Shown in pieces: positions 34,235 through 42,907 of a stretch of DNA of 64,000 bases. Under the pieces are notes generated by a model, which did not search any database, was not told the DNA's origin, and saw nothing but the letters and a program-made list of their open reading frames with translations. Every line of letters begins with the position of its first letter. Within the stretch, counting starts at the first letter, position 1. Position numbers and translations under genes: made by a program. The DNA is from Aequorivita sp. CIP111184 (GTDB lineage Bacteria > Bacteroidota > Bacteroidia > Flavobacteriales > Flavobacteriaceae), in assembly GCF_900489465.1 (NCBI RefSeq), contig NZ_UEFQ01000016.1, positions 266,435-330,434 of the forward strand. Reading direction: 5' to 3'.

Positions 34235-35563
34235 ATGTTCGATAATTTAAGCGATAAGCTGGACAAAGCACTGCACGTACTGAAAGGTCACGGCAGCATT
34301 ACAGAAGTAAACGTAGCCGAAACTCTAAAAGAAGTGCGTCGCGCTCTTTTGGATGCCGATGTTAACTTCAAAACTGCCAAGGAATTTACCAATACTGTAA
34401 AGGAAAAGGCACTGGGCCAAAACGTACTTACTACGTTGCAACCAGGCCAATTAATGGTGAAATTGGTGAAAGATGAACTTACCGAATTGATGGGTGGGGA
34501 AACTGCCGGAATCAATTTAAGCGGCACGCCAACGGTAATATTAATGTCTGGTCTTCAGGGTAGTGGTAAAACCACTTTCTCTGGAAAACTTGCCAATTAT
34601 TTAAAAACGAAAAAAGCAAAAAAACCGCTTCTTGTTGCTTGTGATATTTACCGTCCTGCGGCAATAAATCAATTACACGTAGTGGGAGACCAAATTGGTG
34701 TTGAGGTTTACAGTGAACCCGAAAATAAAAACCCAGTTCAAATTGCCCAAAACGCAATAACCCACGCTAAGCAAAACGGCTTTAATGTTGTGATTGTAGA
34801 TACTGCTGGTCGTCTCGCCATAGATGAAGCGATGATGGCTGAAATTGCAAATGTTCACAAAGCAATCAATCCACAGGAAACACTATTTGTGGTTGATGCA
34901 ATGACGGGACAGGATGCTGTAAATACTGCAAAAACTTTTAATGAAAGGTTGAATTTTGACGGTGTTGTACTTACAAAATTAGATGGTGATACTCGTGGGG
35001 GTGCCGCAATTTCCATTAAAAGTGTTGTTGATAAGCCTATTAAATTCATTGGTACCGGTGAAAAGATGGATGCCATTGACGTGTTTCACCCAGCCCGTAT
35101 GGCCGACCGTATTTTGGGGATGGGAGACGTTGTTTCGCTTGTTGAAAGAGCACAAGAACAATTTGATGAAGAGGAAGCCAGAAAACTTCAGAAAAAAATT
35201 GCGAAAAACCAATTCGGGTTTGATGATTTCCTTAACCAAATTCAGCAGGTTAAGAAAATGGGAAGCATGAAAGATCTGGTGGGAATGATTCCTGGCGCCG
35301 GAAAAGCACTAAAAGATGTTGATATTGATGATGACGCCTTCAAAGGAATTGAAGCAATAATCCATTCAATGACACCAACTGAAAGAACACAACCATCAGT
35401 AATAAACGGTAGTCGCAAAAAACGAATTGCTTCAGGTAGTGGAACGAGTGTTCAGCAAGTAAATCAATTGCTAAAACAATTCGATCAAATGAGCAAAATG
35501 ATGAAGATGATGCAAGGCGGCGGCGGAAGAAAGATGATGCAGGCAATGGGGAAGATGAGGTAA
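34235..35563 (+). CDS. ffh: Signal recognition particle GTPase Ffh
   Basis: 442 residues, ATG 34235. N domain helices (residues 1-90), then the G domain: G1 G-L-Q-G-S-G-K-T-T near 107, G3 D-T-A-G-R near 190 and G4 T-K-L-D-G-D near 246. The C-terminal M domain (from about 300) ends with the methionine-rich M-S-K-M-M-K-M-M and K-M-M-Q-A-M-G-K-M-R that binds signal sequences and 4.5S RNA. Delivers nascent membrane proteins to the FtsY receptor. No 4.5S RNA gene is visible nearby. folD follows after 59 bp. Confidence 0.97.
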   Translation: MFDNLSDKLDKALHVLKGHGSITEVNVAETLKEVRRALLDADVNFKTAKEFTNTVKEKALGQNVLTTLQPGQLMVKLVKDELTELMGGETAGINLSGTPTVILMSGLQGSGKTTFSGKLANYLKTKKAKKPLLVACDIYRPAAINQLHVVGDQIGVEVYSEPENKNPVQIAQNAITHAKQNGFNVVIVDTAGRLAIDEAMMAEIANVHKAINPQETLFVVDAMTGQDAVNTAKTFNERLNFDGVVLTKLDGDTRGGAAISIKSVVDKPIKFIGTGEKMDAIDVFHPARMADRILGMGDVVSLVERAQEQFDEEEARKLQKKIAKNQFGFDDFLNQIQQVKKMGSMKDLVGMIPGAGKALKDVDIDDDAFKGIEAIIHSMTPTERTQPSVINGSRKKRIASGSGTSVQQVNQLLKQFDQMSKMMKMMQGGGGRKMMQAMGKMR

Positions 35564-35572
35564 GTTTTTAAG

Positions 35573-35597
35573 ATGTCATTTCGAGCACAATCGAGAG
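35573..35597. repeat. Partial dispersed repeat between ffh and folD
   Basis: The 25-bp segment has the wording ATGTCATTTCGAGC..TCGAGAG, with TTTCGA and TCGAGA set as imperfect arms. It resembles a dispersed intergenic repeat often seen in flavobacterial genomes (recalled family knowledge, not searched). Only this one copy was noticed in the window. Confidence 0.45.
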
Positions 35598-35622
35598 TTT
35601 TTAATATTTAATTGTAGGAAGT

Positions 35623-36501
35623 ATGACCATTTTAGATGGAAAAAAAATAAGTAACGACATAAAAAACGAAATTGCTGCCGAAGTCGATAAGATGAAAGCC
35701 AATGGCGAAAAAGTACCACATCTTGCAGCGATCATTGTGGGAAATGATGGCGCTAGCCTTACATACGTTGGAAGCAAGGTTAAGGCCTGCGAACGGGTTG
35801 GTTTCGAATCAACATTGGTTAAAATGCCAGATACTACCAGCGAATTAGAATTATTAAAAAAGATTAAAGAACTTAACGAAGACGACAATATTGACGGTTT
35901 CATCGTTCAGCTTCCATTACCTCCACAAATTGATACACAAAAAGTTTTGCTTACGGTAGACCCTTCAAAAGATGTGGATGGTTTCCATCCTGAAAACTTT
36001 GGAAAAATGGCTTTAGATATGAGTACTTTCATTCCAGCTACACCTTTTGGTATTCTGGAATTATTGCAAAGATATAATGTAGATACTAAGGGAAAACACA
36101 CCGTAGTTATTGGAAGAAGCCATATTGTTGGTCGCCCCATGAGTATTTTAATGAGCCGAAAAGGATGGCCTGGAAATAGTACCGTAACTTTAACACACAG
36201 CAATACAAAAAACATTGCTCAAATAACTACGCAAGCAGATATCATTATTTCAGCATTGGGAGTTCCAAACTTTTTAAAAGCTGAAATGGTAAAGGATGAT
36301 GTAGTTATTATTGACGTAGGGATTACTAGAGTAGAAGATCCAACCCATCCAAAAGGATATGTTATTACAGGAGATGTTGATTTTGAAAACGTTAGTAAAA
36401 AGGCTTCCTATATAACTCCCGTCCCTGGTGGAGTAGGACCGATGACCATTGCAATGCTTCTGAAAAATACACTCTTGGCAAGGGAACAACGAAAAGTTTA
36501 A
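35623..36501 (+). CDS. folD: Bifunctional methylenetetrahydrofolate dehydrogenase/cyclohydrolase
   Basis: 292 residues, ATG 35623, preceded by an AGGA stretch at about 6 bp that could act as a Shine-Dalgarno site. Signatures in order: Y-V-G-S-K near residue 47 (catalytic Tyr/Lys), D-G-F-I-V-Q-L-P-L-P near 92, the NADP loop V-I-G-R-S-H-I-V-G-R-P near 161, and P-V-P-G-G-V-G-P-M-T near 270. It interconverts 5,10-methylene- and 10-formyl-tetrahydrofolate in one-carbon metabolism. Its stop overlaps the convergent ykvA-like gene by 4 bp. Confidence 0.97.
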   Translation: MTILDGKKISNDIKNEIAAEVDKMKANGEKVPHLAAIIVGNDGASLTYVGSKVKACERVGFESTLVKMPDTTSELELLKKIKELNEDDNIDGFIVQLPLPPQIDTQKVLLTVDPSKDVDGFHPENFGKMALDMSTFIPATPFGILELLQRYNVDTKGKHTVVIGRSHIVGRPMSILMSRKGWPGNSTVTLTHSNTKNIAQITTQADIIISALGVPNFLKAEMVKDDVVIIDVGITRVEDPTHPKGYVITGDVDFENVSKKASYITPVPGGVGPMTIAMLLKNTLLAREQRKV

Positions 36502-36938
36502 GCTTTTTCAGTATTTCCCAATCTCCAATCCAAATATTTATGGAGGTCAGTTTCTATCCAGCCCATACTGATGGAGAGAACAGCCAAGTCATCAATATAC
36601 CCAATTCCTGGAATGAAATCTGGAACTAAATCAAAAGGGTTAAATACGTATAGTAAAGCAACAACAATTGAAGCAATAGTAAACCACGGAACGCTTGTGT
36701 AATTACCCTTCTTAACATCTTTCAACATTGCAAACATAATTTTTCCGAGTTCGGCATATTTGCGCAAAGGACTCGCATTGCTCAGTTTTTCTGAAATAGC
36801 TTCTTCATTGTCCATCACTATTTCAACATCTTCATCCTTAATTTTAGTCACTTTTTCCTCAACGTAATTTTGGTTGACTTTGGAGTCCATCATCGCGATG
36901 TTTGAAGAGTCTTTATTTTTCTTTTTTCCGAAAATCAT
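36498..36938 (-). CDS. YkvA-like DUF1232 membrane protein
   Basis: 146 residues, ATG 36938. An acidic cytosolic N-terminal half (E-E-K-V-T-K-I-K-D-E-D-V-E) is followed by a span near 85-105 and the DUF1232 signature V-F-N-P-F-D-L-V-P-D-F-I-P-G-I-G-Y-I-D-D-L (about 98-120). Members are small inner-membrane proteins of unknown function. The stop is the reverse complement of the folD stop (shared TTAA at 36498-36501), so the genes converge without a spacer. Confidence 0.92.
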   Translation of the reverse strand: MIFGKKKNKDSSNIAMMDSKVNQNYVEEKVTKIKDEDVEIVMDNEEAISEKLSNASPLRKYAELGKIMFAMLKDVKKGNYTSVPWFTIASIVVALLYVFNPFDLVPDFIPGIGYIDDLAVLSISMGWIETDLHKYLDWRLGNTEKA

Positions 36939-37041
36939 AATCTTTATTTTTATTTAAAAGTAATGAATGGAAATTCGAATACATTTAAAATTATGTTATA
37001 AATACTGATGAAGCTACAAATAAATTATTGGGGAAATAAAT

Positions 37042-38082
37042 TCACACTGCTTGTTCATCGTTGGTTATATCTTCTTTCCCGTATTCTTTCCTGTAGTTAC
37101 GAACAATCACCATAAAAAGACTTATAAGCAATGGGCCAAAGATTAACCCTAAAAAACCAAATAGCGGTACTCCTACAATCACCCCAACAAGTGTAATAAG
37201 TGGGTGAACATTATCAAGCTTTTTAAGTACGTAAAGGCGAATTATATTATCCGTTGAGCCCACAACTACAAAACCATAAATAAGAATTCCCCAGGCCTGA
37301 AAACTATGGCCTGTTGAAAGCGTGAGCACAAAAACAGGTAGTATTCCAATCAATGTCCCAACAAAGGGAATCATGCTACCAATGGTTACAATAACGAACC
37401 AAAAGAAAGGGTCTTCAATTCCGAAAATAAGAAAACCAATAAGAGCCACAACCCCTTGGGCTAATGCCACCAAAGGAATTCCCAGCGCATTGGAACGAAC
37501 CATTGTCTGCACTTCAGAACCTATTTCTTTTAAATTTTCACGATTCATAGGGATGTACTCCTTCAAAGACTCTCTTAAATCGGTACGATTTATAAACATA
37601 TAATAGAGCATAAAATACATCAAACCAATTGCAATAAAAGCATTAAAAGTACCACCAGCTAAATTTTGGAGATTTTCAGAAAGCCACCCTGTTATTGCTC
37701 CAGGATCAATTTGTGAATTGAGATCATATCCTATCTTATCTTCCATTTTGCCCAACTGTTCCTTTAGCGCATTAACTACTTCTTCAGAGTTCTGAACGGC
37801 TTTTCCAATTTTGTTAGTGAGCATTAAAATTATTCCGGCAATAGGTATAAGAATTAAAAAAAAGGAGATTACCATTAAAACCGTTGCTGCCAAGGACGGG
37901 TTCCATTTTTTCTTATTAACCAATGTTGCCATCCATTTACGCATAAGAACATAGATGGTTACAGCACCCAAAACTCCAGTGAGATATGGAAGGAGTTCTC
38001 TAAAAATGAGACTGCCCATTAATAAAATGAGCAAGATTACAAATATTTGACGTATTAACTGAGCGGGTATATGTTTGATCAT
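37042..38082 (-). CDS. AI-2E-family transporter (PerM/YdiK-like)
   Basis: 346 residues, ATG 38082. Seven or eight hydrophobic spans with the family's long hydrophilic loop (residues 85-145). The C-terminal core reads F-V-G-T-L-I-G-I-L-P-V near 245, then H-P-L-I-T-L-V-G-V-I-V-G-V-P-L-F-G-F-L-G-L-I-F-G near 300. Relatives export autoinducer-2 or act as Na+/H+ antiporters. The substrate cannot be told from sequence. Its start overlaps the VOC gene stop by 4 bp, so it ends a three-gene leftward operon. Confidence 0.93.
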   Translation of the reverse strand: MIKHIPAQLIRQIFVILLILLMGSLIFRELLPYLTGVLGAVTIYVLMRKWMATLVNKKKWNPSLAATVLMVISFFLILIPIAGIILMLTNKIGKAVQNSEEVVNALKEQLGKMEDKIGYDLNSQIDPGAITGWLSENLQNLAGGTFNAFIAIGLMYFMLYYMFINRTDLRESLKEYIPMNRENLKEIGSEVQTMVRSNALGIPLVALAQGVVALIGFLIFGIEDPFFWFVIVTIGSMIPFVGTLIGILPVFVLTLSTGHSFQAWGILIYGFVVVGSTDNIIRLYVLKKLDNVHPLITLVGVIVGVPLFGFLGLIFGPLLISLFMVIVRNYRKEYGKEDITNDEQAV

Positions 38083-38507
38083 TTAGCGAATAATTGAGTT
38101 AGATCTTCAAATGCTTTAAATTCTAATGCATTTCCTGCCGGATCTTTAAAAAACATTGTGGCCTGTTCGCCTACCTGTCCTTCAAAGCGGATATATGGGG
38201 CTATGATGAAGGTAATGTTTTTTTGAATTAGTTTTTCCGAAAAATCCCTAAAGGTTTTCATATCTAACACTACTCCGAAATGTGGTATCGGCACTTCTTT
38301 GCCGTCAACAGGATTTATAATTTCTTTTAATTTGGGGTTTTCTTCTTTCAAGTGAATAACAAGCTGGTGCCCAAAAAAGTCAAAATCTACCCAATGGTCA
38401 CTACTTCTCCCTTCAGGAAGTTCAAGGACATCTCTATAAAATTTTCTGTTATCTTCCAAATTGTCCACTGGAATTGCTAGGTGGAACGGTCTCAATTGAT
38501 TGCTCAT
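38079..38507 (-). CDS. VOC-superfamily (glyoxalase-fold) protein
   Basis: 142 residues, ATG 38507. Two beta-alpha-beta-beta-beta modules: H-L-A-I-P-V-D-N-L-E-D-N-R-K-F-Y-R-D-V-L (residues 8-27) and H-F-G-V-V-L-D-M-K-T-F near 75. Metal-ligand candidates are His8, His75 and Glu in N-A-L-E-F-K near 129. The D-P-A-G-N-A-L-E motif is typical of dioxygenase/glyoxalase I-type members. Reaction unknown. It overlaps the gene on each side by 1 and 4 bp, which indicates tight co-translation. Confidence 0.93.
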   Translation of the reverse strand: MSNQLRPFHLAIPVDNLEDNRKFYRDVLELPEGRSSDHWVDFDFFGHQLVIHLKEENPKLKEIINPVDGKEVPIPHFGVVLDMKTFRDFSEKLIQKNITFIIAPYIRFEGQVGEQATMFFKDPAGNALEFKAFEDLTQLFAK

Positions 38508-38725
38508 TAATTGTTTCTTAAAGGTAGGATTAGTTCTTTCTTTTTCATTTTTGAACGACCCTCAATGCCAACGTTTTTTGCTTGTTCGTATAGCTCTTTT
38601 TTGGTCCATTTGTTATAAGGCTTAGCTTCACCGTCTTTTATTTCCAGAATTGGGAGCGTTTGCAATGAGAGCAGACTATTTTTTGCTATATCTTTTATCC
38701 CGCAATGCCTCCTACTGGTCTTCAT
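38507..38725 (-). CDS. Small Rho-N/SAP-like domain protein
   Basis: 72 residues, ATG 38725. The C-terminal half, W-T-K-K-E-L-Y-E-Q-A-K-N-V-G-I-E-G-R-S-K-M-K-K-K-E-L, is the helix-extended-loop-helix pattern found in the N-terminal domain of Rho and in SAP domains, suggesting nucleic-acid binding. The N-terminal half is basic (K-T-S-R-R-H). It overlaps the VOC gene by 1 bp (TAATG) and is first of the three-gene operon. Function not known. Confidence 0.8.
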   Translation of the reverse strand: MKTSRRHCGIKDIAKNSLLSLQTLPILEIKDGEAKPYNKWTKKELYEQAKNVGIEGRSKMKKKELILPLRNN

Positions 38726-38770
38726 TTATGATTCTTTGATTTGGCATAGTAATAATAATTTTTAAACATG

Positions 38771-38796
38771 AAACCCTCTAAAAAAACAGAGGGTTT
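38771..38796 (-). terminator. Hairpin after the small membrane gene
   Basis: AAACCCTCT (38771-38779) and AGAGGGTTT (38788-38796) are a perfect 9-bp stem with an 8-base loop. Read leftwards, only a weak T-stretch follows, so it may be a modest terminator of the 61-residue gene at 38808. Confidence 0.6.
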
Positions 38797-38807
38797 AAAA
38801 TTAATAT

Positions 38808-38993
38808 TTATGTTTGATCTGTATCTTTTCTATTTTTAAGAAGGCCAATACCTGCAAAGAAGAATACTATACCCAATATAATCAACGCCCAAGGGCTCAT
38901 CCCAACGTTGAAACTTCCAAATGCGCCAAGAACGCCCATTACTAAACCAATACCTCCTGCAATGGTTAAAATGAAACCTAAAATCTTAATCAT
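38808..38993 (-). CDS. Small two-span membrane protein
   Basis: 61 residues, ATG 38993. Two hydrophobic segments (about 4-26 and 33-51) joined by G-S-F-N-V-G-M-S-P-W-A, with a charged C-terminal K-N-R-K-D-T-D. It resembles small membrane proteins with Gly-rich helices found widely in Bacteroidota. No function is recognised. It stands alone with its own downstream hairpin. Confidence 0.75.
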   Translation of the reverse strand: MIKILGFILTIAGGIGLVMGVLGAFGSFNVGMSPWALIILGIVFFFAGIGLLKNRKDTDQT

Positions 38994-39083
38994 AATTCAA
39001 TTATTTTGATGGTTAATTGGATTAAAATTAAAGGAAAGCATTCATATGATAATGAATGTTAACAAAACCTTTGCAGGCGAAAA

Positions 39084-39656
39084 TTATTTAGCTGAAGGTT
39101 CCCAACCTATCATAAAATATTTAAATGGAGCGTTATCAGGAATTTGGCTTGCTTCAACTTTTAAATCCATGTTGTAGCGAAGCTCTTCCGGAAGACTTTT
39201 TTTGTCAATAGTTAAATATACATCTGTTTCTTTCAAAAATATTACAACAGCATTAATAGTAGTTTCAATATTGTCTATGGTGTAATTTGCCTTAACATCC
39301 TTCCAAGTACTTGCAGGGTTTAGACCTTTTTCAGTTTTATATCTGGAATCAAAAACTTGTATGTTTTTTATAGTTGAATTAGGGTCTGTTTCATCTTCTG
39401 GACCTAATAACAATAGTTTTGTTCCACCTTTCCCTTTTTCATATATTTCAACTTCGCCCTGTGTTTCCAAAGCATTGGGAGAAGAGTTTATTTTTACAAT
39501 AGAATCTGATGCAAAGATGGAATCGATTTGCTTGATTTTTATTTCATTGTTCAATTTTCCAATTGAGCCATTTTTAATTAAAAAAGGATCGCTGTCCTTT
39601 CCGCATTGTACAAAAGCAAGTGAAACTATTCCAATTATTAAAAGTGTCTTTTTCAT
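39084..39656 (-). CDS. Lipoprotein of unknown function
   Basis: 190 residues, ATG 39656. A lipoprotein signal ends at Cys18 (S-L-A-F-V-Q-C-G-K-D-S-D). The mature part begins F-L-I-K-N-G-S-I-G-K-L-N, then has mixed beta-strand segments (G-E-V-E-I-Y-E-K-G-K-G-G-T-K-L-L-L-L) and ends in W-E-P-S-A-K. No known domain. Conserved-looking spacing suggests a small beta-sandwich in the periplasm. It lies between the HerA-like ATPase gene and the small membrane gene, same strand, with 44 bp and 90 bp gaps. Confidence 0.8.
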   Translation of the reverse strand: MKKTLLIIGIVSLAFVQCGKDSDPFLIKNGSIGKLNNEIKIKQIDSIFASDSIVKINSSPNALETQGEVEIYEKGKGGTKLLLLGPEDETDPNSTIKNIQVFDSRYKTEKGLNPASTWKDVKANYTIDNIETTINAVVIFLKETDVYLTIDKKSLPEELRYNMDLKVEASQIPDNAPFKYFMIGWEPSAK

Positions 39657-39700
39657 TTATATTATTTAGTTATTGAATTATTAAATTTTTTTTTAAAAAA

Positions 39701-41230
39701 TCACCGCATCATTTTTCCTAAAATTCCCAATACACTACGAATTACAGTCGGGCTGGAAAGTGTTTTTATCCAAGGATTTGAAGTGCTCCTGCGCCTTGAT
39801 GAACTGCGGCTAGAAGTAGTTTTTCTTGCAGCCTCTTTTTCGTTTTGAGCTTTTTCTTTTGCTTCTTCTTTGTTGGCTATCTCTATTTTTTCAGTCAACA
39901 TTTCATAAGCACTTTCGCGGTCAGTTACTTCGTTGTATTTAGGGATAAGTTTTGAAGTTATCAATAAATCTTTTAATTCTCCATCGGTCAAAATATCCAT
40001 GCGGCTCATGGGGGCACGTAACATTGTTCGTGCTAAGGGAGTAGGGATTCCTTTCTCATTCAAAGCACTTACCAAAGCTTCCCCAATTCCCAAAGCTGTT
40101 AATACTTCGTCTGTTTTATAATAGTCTGAAAGCGGATAGTTTTCCGCTGTCAATTTGATGGCTTTTCGGTCTTTTGCCGTAAATGCTCTTAGTGCATGTT
40201 GAATTTTCAACCCCAACTGACTTAAAACAGCATCAGGAACATCTGTGGGATCTTGGGTTACAAAATAAAGCCCGACCCCTTTGGAGCGTATTAATTTTAC
40301 AATGCTTTCTATTTGGTTGAGCAGTGCGCTGCTGGCTTCGTTGAAAATTAAATGAGCTTCATCAATAAAGATCACTAATTCCGGTCTGCCGCTATCTCCT
40401 TGCTCTGGAAAGGTTGCGTAAATTTCGGCCAAAAGGCTCAACATAAATGTAGAAAAAAGCTTCGGGCGGTCCTGAATATCTGTCAAACGAAGGATGTTGA
40501 TATAACCCATCCCGTTTTCGTCTACTCGAAGCAAATCGTCTGTATCAAATGATTTTTCACCGAAAAAGAGATCGGCGCCTTGTTGTTCCAATTCTACCAC
40601 TTTCCGAAGAATGGCACCTGTTGACGAAGAAGAAATGCGTCCATAAGCATCAGCAAACTCCTTTTTACCCTCATCGGTGGTGTATTGCAATATTTTTTTG
40701 AAATCTTTTAAATCGAGAAGGGGCATTTTGTTGTCGTCGCAATACTTAAAAATTACAGAAACAATACCCGATTGTGCGTCACTCAAATCAAGTATTCGCG
40801 AGAGCAAAACTGGTCCAAATTCACTCACGGTAGCGCGAAGACGAACGCCTTCTTGGTCTGAAAGTGAAAGTATTTCGCATGGAAATTTTTTAGCTTCATA
40901 CGGAAAGCCGATGGCTGCGTGACGTTCTTCAATTTTCGCATTGTTGGCTCCCGGTTCGGCAATTCCACTCAAATCACCTTTTATATCCATCAAAAGTACT
41001 GGAATCCCTTTTTCAGAAAGGTTTTCGGCAATTATCTGTAGCGTTTTTGTTTTCCCAGTTCCAGTTGCACCGGCAATCAGTCCGTGGCGGTTTAGAGTTT
41101 TTAGGGGAATTTTTACGTAGGCATCTTTTACAGTTTCGCCATCAAGCATCGCGGCACCAAGGTTTATGAAATCCCCTTTTGTGGTATAGCCGCCGTTTAT
41201 ATAATCGAAAAAAGCTTGCTTGTCTGCCAT
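39701..41230 (-). CDS. HerA/YjgR-like DUF853 ATPase
   Basis: 509 residues, ATG 41230. Walker A I-A-G-A-T-G-T-G-K-T (about 51-60), Walker B L-V-I-F-I-D-E-A-H-L near 290, and G-L-Y-F-V-T-Q-D-P-T (sensor-like) near 325. A K/E-rich coiled region with a Ser/Arg-rich tail (R-S-S-S-R-R-R) ends the protein. The family is a HerA-FtsK-type hexameric ATPase of unclear target, not a classical helicase. It sits next to a -7 element (41246). Confidence 0.93.
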   Translation of the reverse strand: MADKQAFFDYINGGYTTKGDFINLGAAMLDGETVKDAYVKIPLKTLNRHGLIAGATGTGKTKTLQIIAENLSEKGIPVLLMDIKGDLSGIAEPGANNAKIEERHAAIGFPYEAKKFPCEILSLSDQEGVRLRATVSEFGPVLLSRILDLSDAQSGIVSVIFKYCDDNKMPLLDLKDFKKILQYTTDEGKKEFADAYGRISSSSTGAILRKVVELEQQGADLFFGEKSFDTDDLLRVDENGMGYINILRLTDIQDRPKLFSTFMLSLLAEIYATFPEQGDSGRPELVIFIDEAHLIFNEASSALLNQIESIVKLIRSKGVGLYFVTQDPTDVPDAVLSQLGLKIQHALRAFTAKDRKAIKLTAENYPLSDYYKTDEVLTALGIGEALVSALNEKGIPTPLARTMLRAPMSRMDILTDGELKDLLITSKLIPKYNEVTDRESAYEMLTEKIEIANKEEAKEKAQNEKEAARKTTSSRSSSRRRSTSNPWIKTLSSPTVIRSVLGILGKMMR

Positions 41231-41245
41231 CTTTTAAATTTTATT

Positions 41246-41253
41246 CAAAAGTA
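41246..41253 (-). promoter_or_regulatory. Promoter -7 element of the HerA-like gene
   Basis: Minus-strand TACTTTTG, an exact TAnnTTTG match, 16 bp upstream of the ATG at 41230, so the leader would be about 10 nt or less. Confidence 0.5.
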
Positions 41254-41302
41254 GCAATTGTAAAGAAGTCAGCGAAATATCCTAAAGAATTTATGAAAAG
41301 TA

Positions 41303-42046
41303 TTATTGTACCAACACCACCCCAATATTCATAAAATCTGCCTTTAGGTTAGCAGCACCGCTGTTGTCTAAATAATATTGCACATCTATAATATCGTTTG
41401 CGCTAAATGCTGCCTGAAATACGCCGGAAGTGCCCCAATACTCACTGGCACTGGGTATGTAGGCAAATCCTCTTGAAAAATAACCGTATCTAAGGGTGGT
41501 GTTTCTGAAGATGGCAATTATAAATTTTCTAGCGCTACCAGATGTTCCGCCATCAAAATTTTGAACGCTTAATCCTGCGGAAAATTGATAAACACCATCT
41601 ACTTTAACTTTAATCTTACCATCTCCCATTACCTCAAAAACATCCGTATCTATACTTTTAATCTCGCTAGCTGCTGCCCCAATTATAAAATTATTAAAGG
41701 TGCTATTCCCTTTAATTGTTTCTGACCCCGAGAAATCACGGTAGAGTGTCAATGATGAAAGGGTGGCGCGTAATTGATTTTTCCACGTTGTGCCGTTGAA
41801 AACGAAAATTGTATTGGTTGTAATATTAAAAATTGTAGCTCCTTTTAATGGTGTTGGTATGGCTAGCATTTGTGCGTTGTTCATTCTTGGAGGAACAAAG
41901 GCTGCCGTAGTACTTTCAATTTCAAAAGCAGAGCCGTCATCGGGGCTTGTTGTTCCTATACCCACTTGGGCGTGTGCTTTAATAACGAAACTAAAAATTA
42001 AAATAAAAAATAATAATCTTTGAACAAATTGAGGAGGGGATATCAT
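41303..42046 (-). CDS. Secreted beta-rich protein (C1q/TNF-like or fibre-type head possible)
   Basis: 247 residues, ATG 42046; signal peptide about 26 residues ending K-A-H-A-Q. The mature start V-G-I-G-T-T-S-P-D-D-G-S-A-F-E-I-E-S is the recurrent start of a family of flavobacterial secreted proteins with a short N-terminal stalk repeat (P-P-R-M-N-N-A-Q-M). The C-terminal 120 residues look beta-rich (V-Y-Q-F-S-A-G-L-S-V-Q-N, D-V-Q-Y-Y-L-D-N-S-G-A), compatible with a C1q-like jellyroll. No T9SS tail is evident. Function unknown. Confidence 0.8.
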   Translation of the reverse strand: MISPPQFVQRLLFFILIFSFVIKAHAQVGIGTTSPDDGSAFEIESTTAAFVPPRMNNAQMLAIPTPLKGATIFNITTNTIFVFNGTTWKNQLRATLSSLTLYRDFSGSETIKGNSTFNNFIIGAAASEIKSIDTDVFEVMGDGKIKVKVDGVYQFSAGLSVQNFDGGTSGSARKFIIAIFRNTTLRYGYFSRGFAYIPSASEYWGTSGVFQAAFSANDIIDVQYYLDNSGAANLKADFMNIGVVLVQ

Positions 42047-42258
42047 CTTTGGGGAGAACTTTAAGGGAATTTGGTTTTTAAAATAAAATGGAAAAATATA
42101 ATTATCAAATAAATAAAAGAAAGACGTGTTCTCTTTTCATTCAAGTTTTCGACTATTATACATTTAAATCAGATTATCTGTATATGGAGGCTAAACGACT
42201 CAGTAATTTTAAGGTATTTAATTAAAACTTTGGCGAGTATATAAACTTCTCTTTTTCT

Positions 42259-42266
42259 ACCTTTGC
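42259..42266 (+). promoter_or_regulatory. Promoter -7 element of queE
   Basis: TACCTTTG, an exact TAnnTTTG match, ends only 5 bp before the ATG at 42272. The predicted transcription start falls at or beside that ATG, which implies a leaderless message or use of the in-frame ATG at 42290. Confidence 0.6.
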
Positions 42267-42271
42267 AGCCT

Positions 42272-42901
42272 ATGAAAGAGGAAACTAAAATGTTAGTTGA
42301 AAAGGGAGAAATGCTTCCATTAATGGAAGAATTCTATACCATTCAAGGAGAAGGATTTCATAAAGGTACGGCCGCTTATTTTATAAGAGTTGGCGGTTGT
42401 GATGTGGGTTGCCATTGGTGCGATGTTAAGGAAAGTTGGAATGCAAAATTGCATCCGCCAACAGCAATTGGAGAAATTGTTGAAAATGCTGCAAAACATT
42501 CAAAAACTATTGTGATTACGGGGGGAGAACCACTTACTTGGGATATGAAACCTCTGACCGAAATGCTCAAAAAACAGGGAATGCAGACGCACGTAGAAAC
42601 TTCTGGCGCCTATAAACTAACCGGAATTTGGGATTGGATTTGCCTATCACCAAAAAAAATGAAGTTGCCTACAGAAGAAGTTTATAAAGCCGCGAATGAA
42701 TTGAAGGTAATTGTTTTCAATAAGGATGATTTCCGATTTGCGGAAGAACAGGCCTCAAAAGTAAACAAAGATTGTATCTTATACTTACAGCCCGAATGGA
42801 GTAAACGCGAAAAAATGAGCCCACTGATTGTAGATTATGTAATGCAAAACCCCCAATGGAAAGTTTCATTACAAACACATAAATATCTTAATATTCCTTA
42901 A
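42272..42901 (+). CDS. queE: 7-carboxy-7-deazaguanine synthase
   Basis: 209 residues from ATG 42272. The frame also reaches a TTG at 42263, which lies inside the -7 element and is not a sensible start; ATG 42290 is an alternative. Radical-SAM cluster motif C-D-V-G-C-H-W-C (C-x3-C-x2-C) near residue 44-51, preceded by E-G-F-H-K-G-T-A, and the SAM-binding G-G-E-P near 91. The enzyme forms the deazaguanine ring in queuosine (tRNA) synthesis. queC, D and F are not in this window. It converges on the DUF2911 gene 6 bp downstream. Confidence 0.95.
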   Translation: MKEETKMLVEKGEMLPLMEEFYTIQGEGFHKGTAAYFIRVGGCDVGCHWCDVKESWNAKLHPPTAIGEIVENAAKHSKTIVITGGEPLTWDMKPLTEMLKKQGMQTHVETSGAYKLTGIWDWICLSPKKMKLPTEEVYKAANELKVIVFNKDDFRFAEEQASKVNKDCILYLQPEWSKREKMSPLIVDYVMQNPQWKVSLQTHKYLNIP

Positions 42902-42907
42902 ATATAT

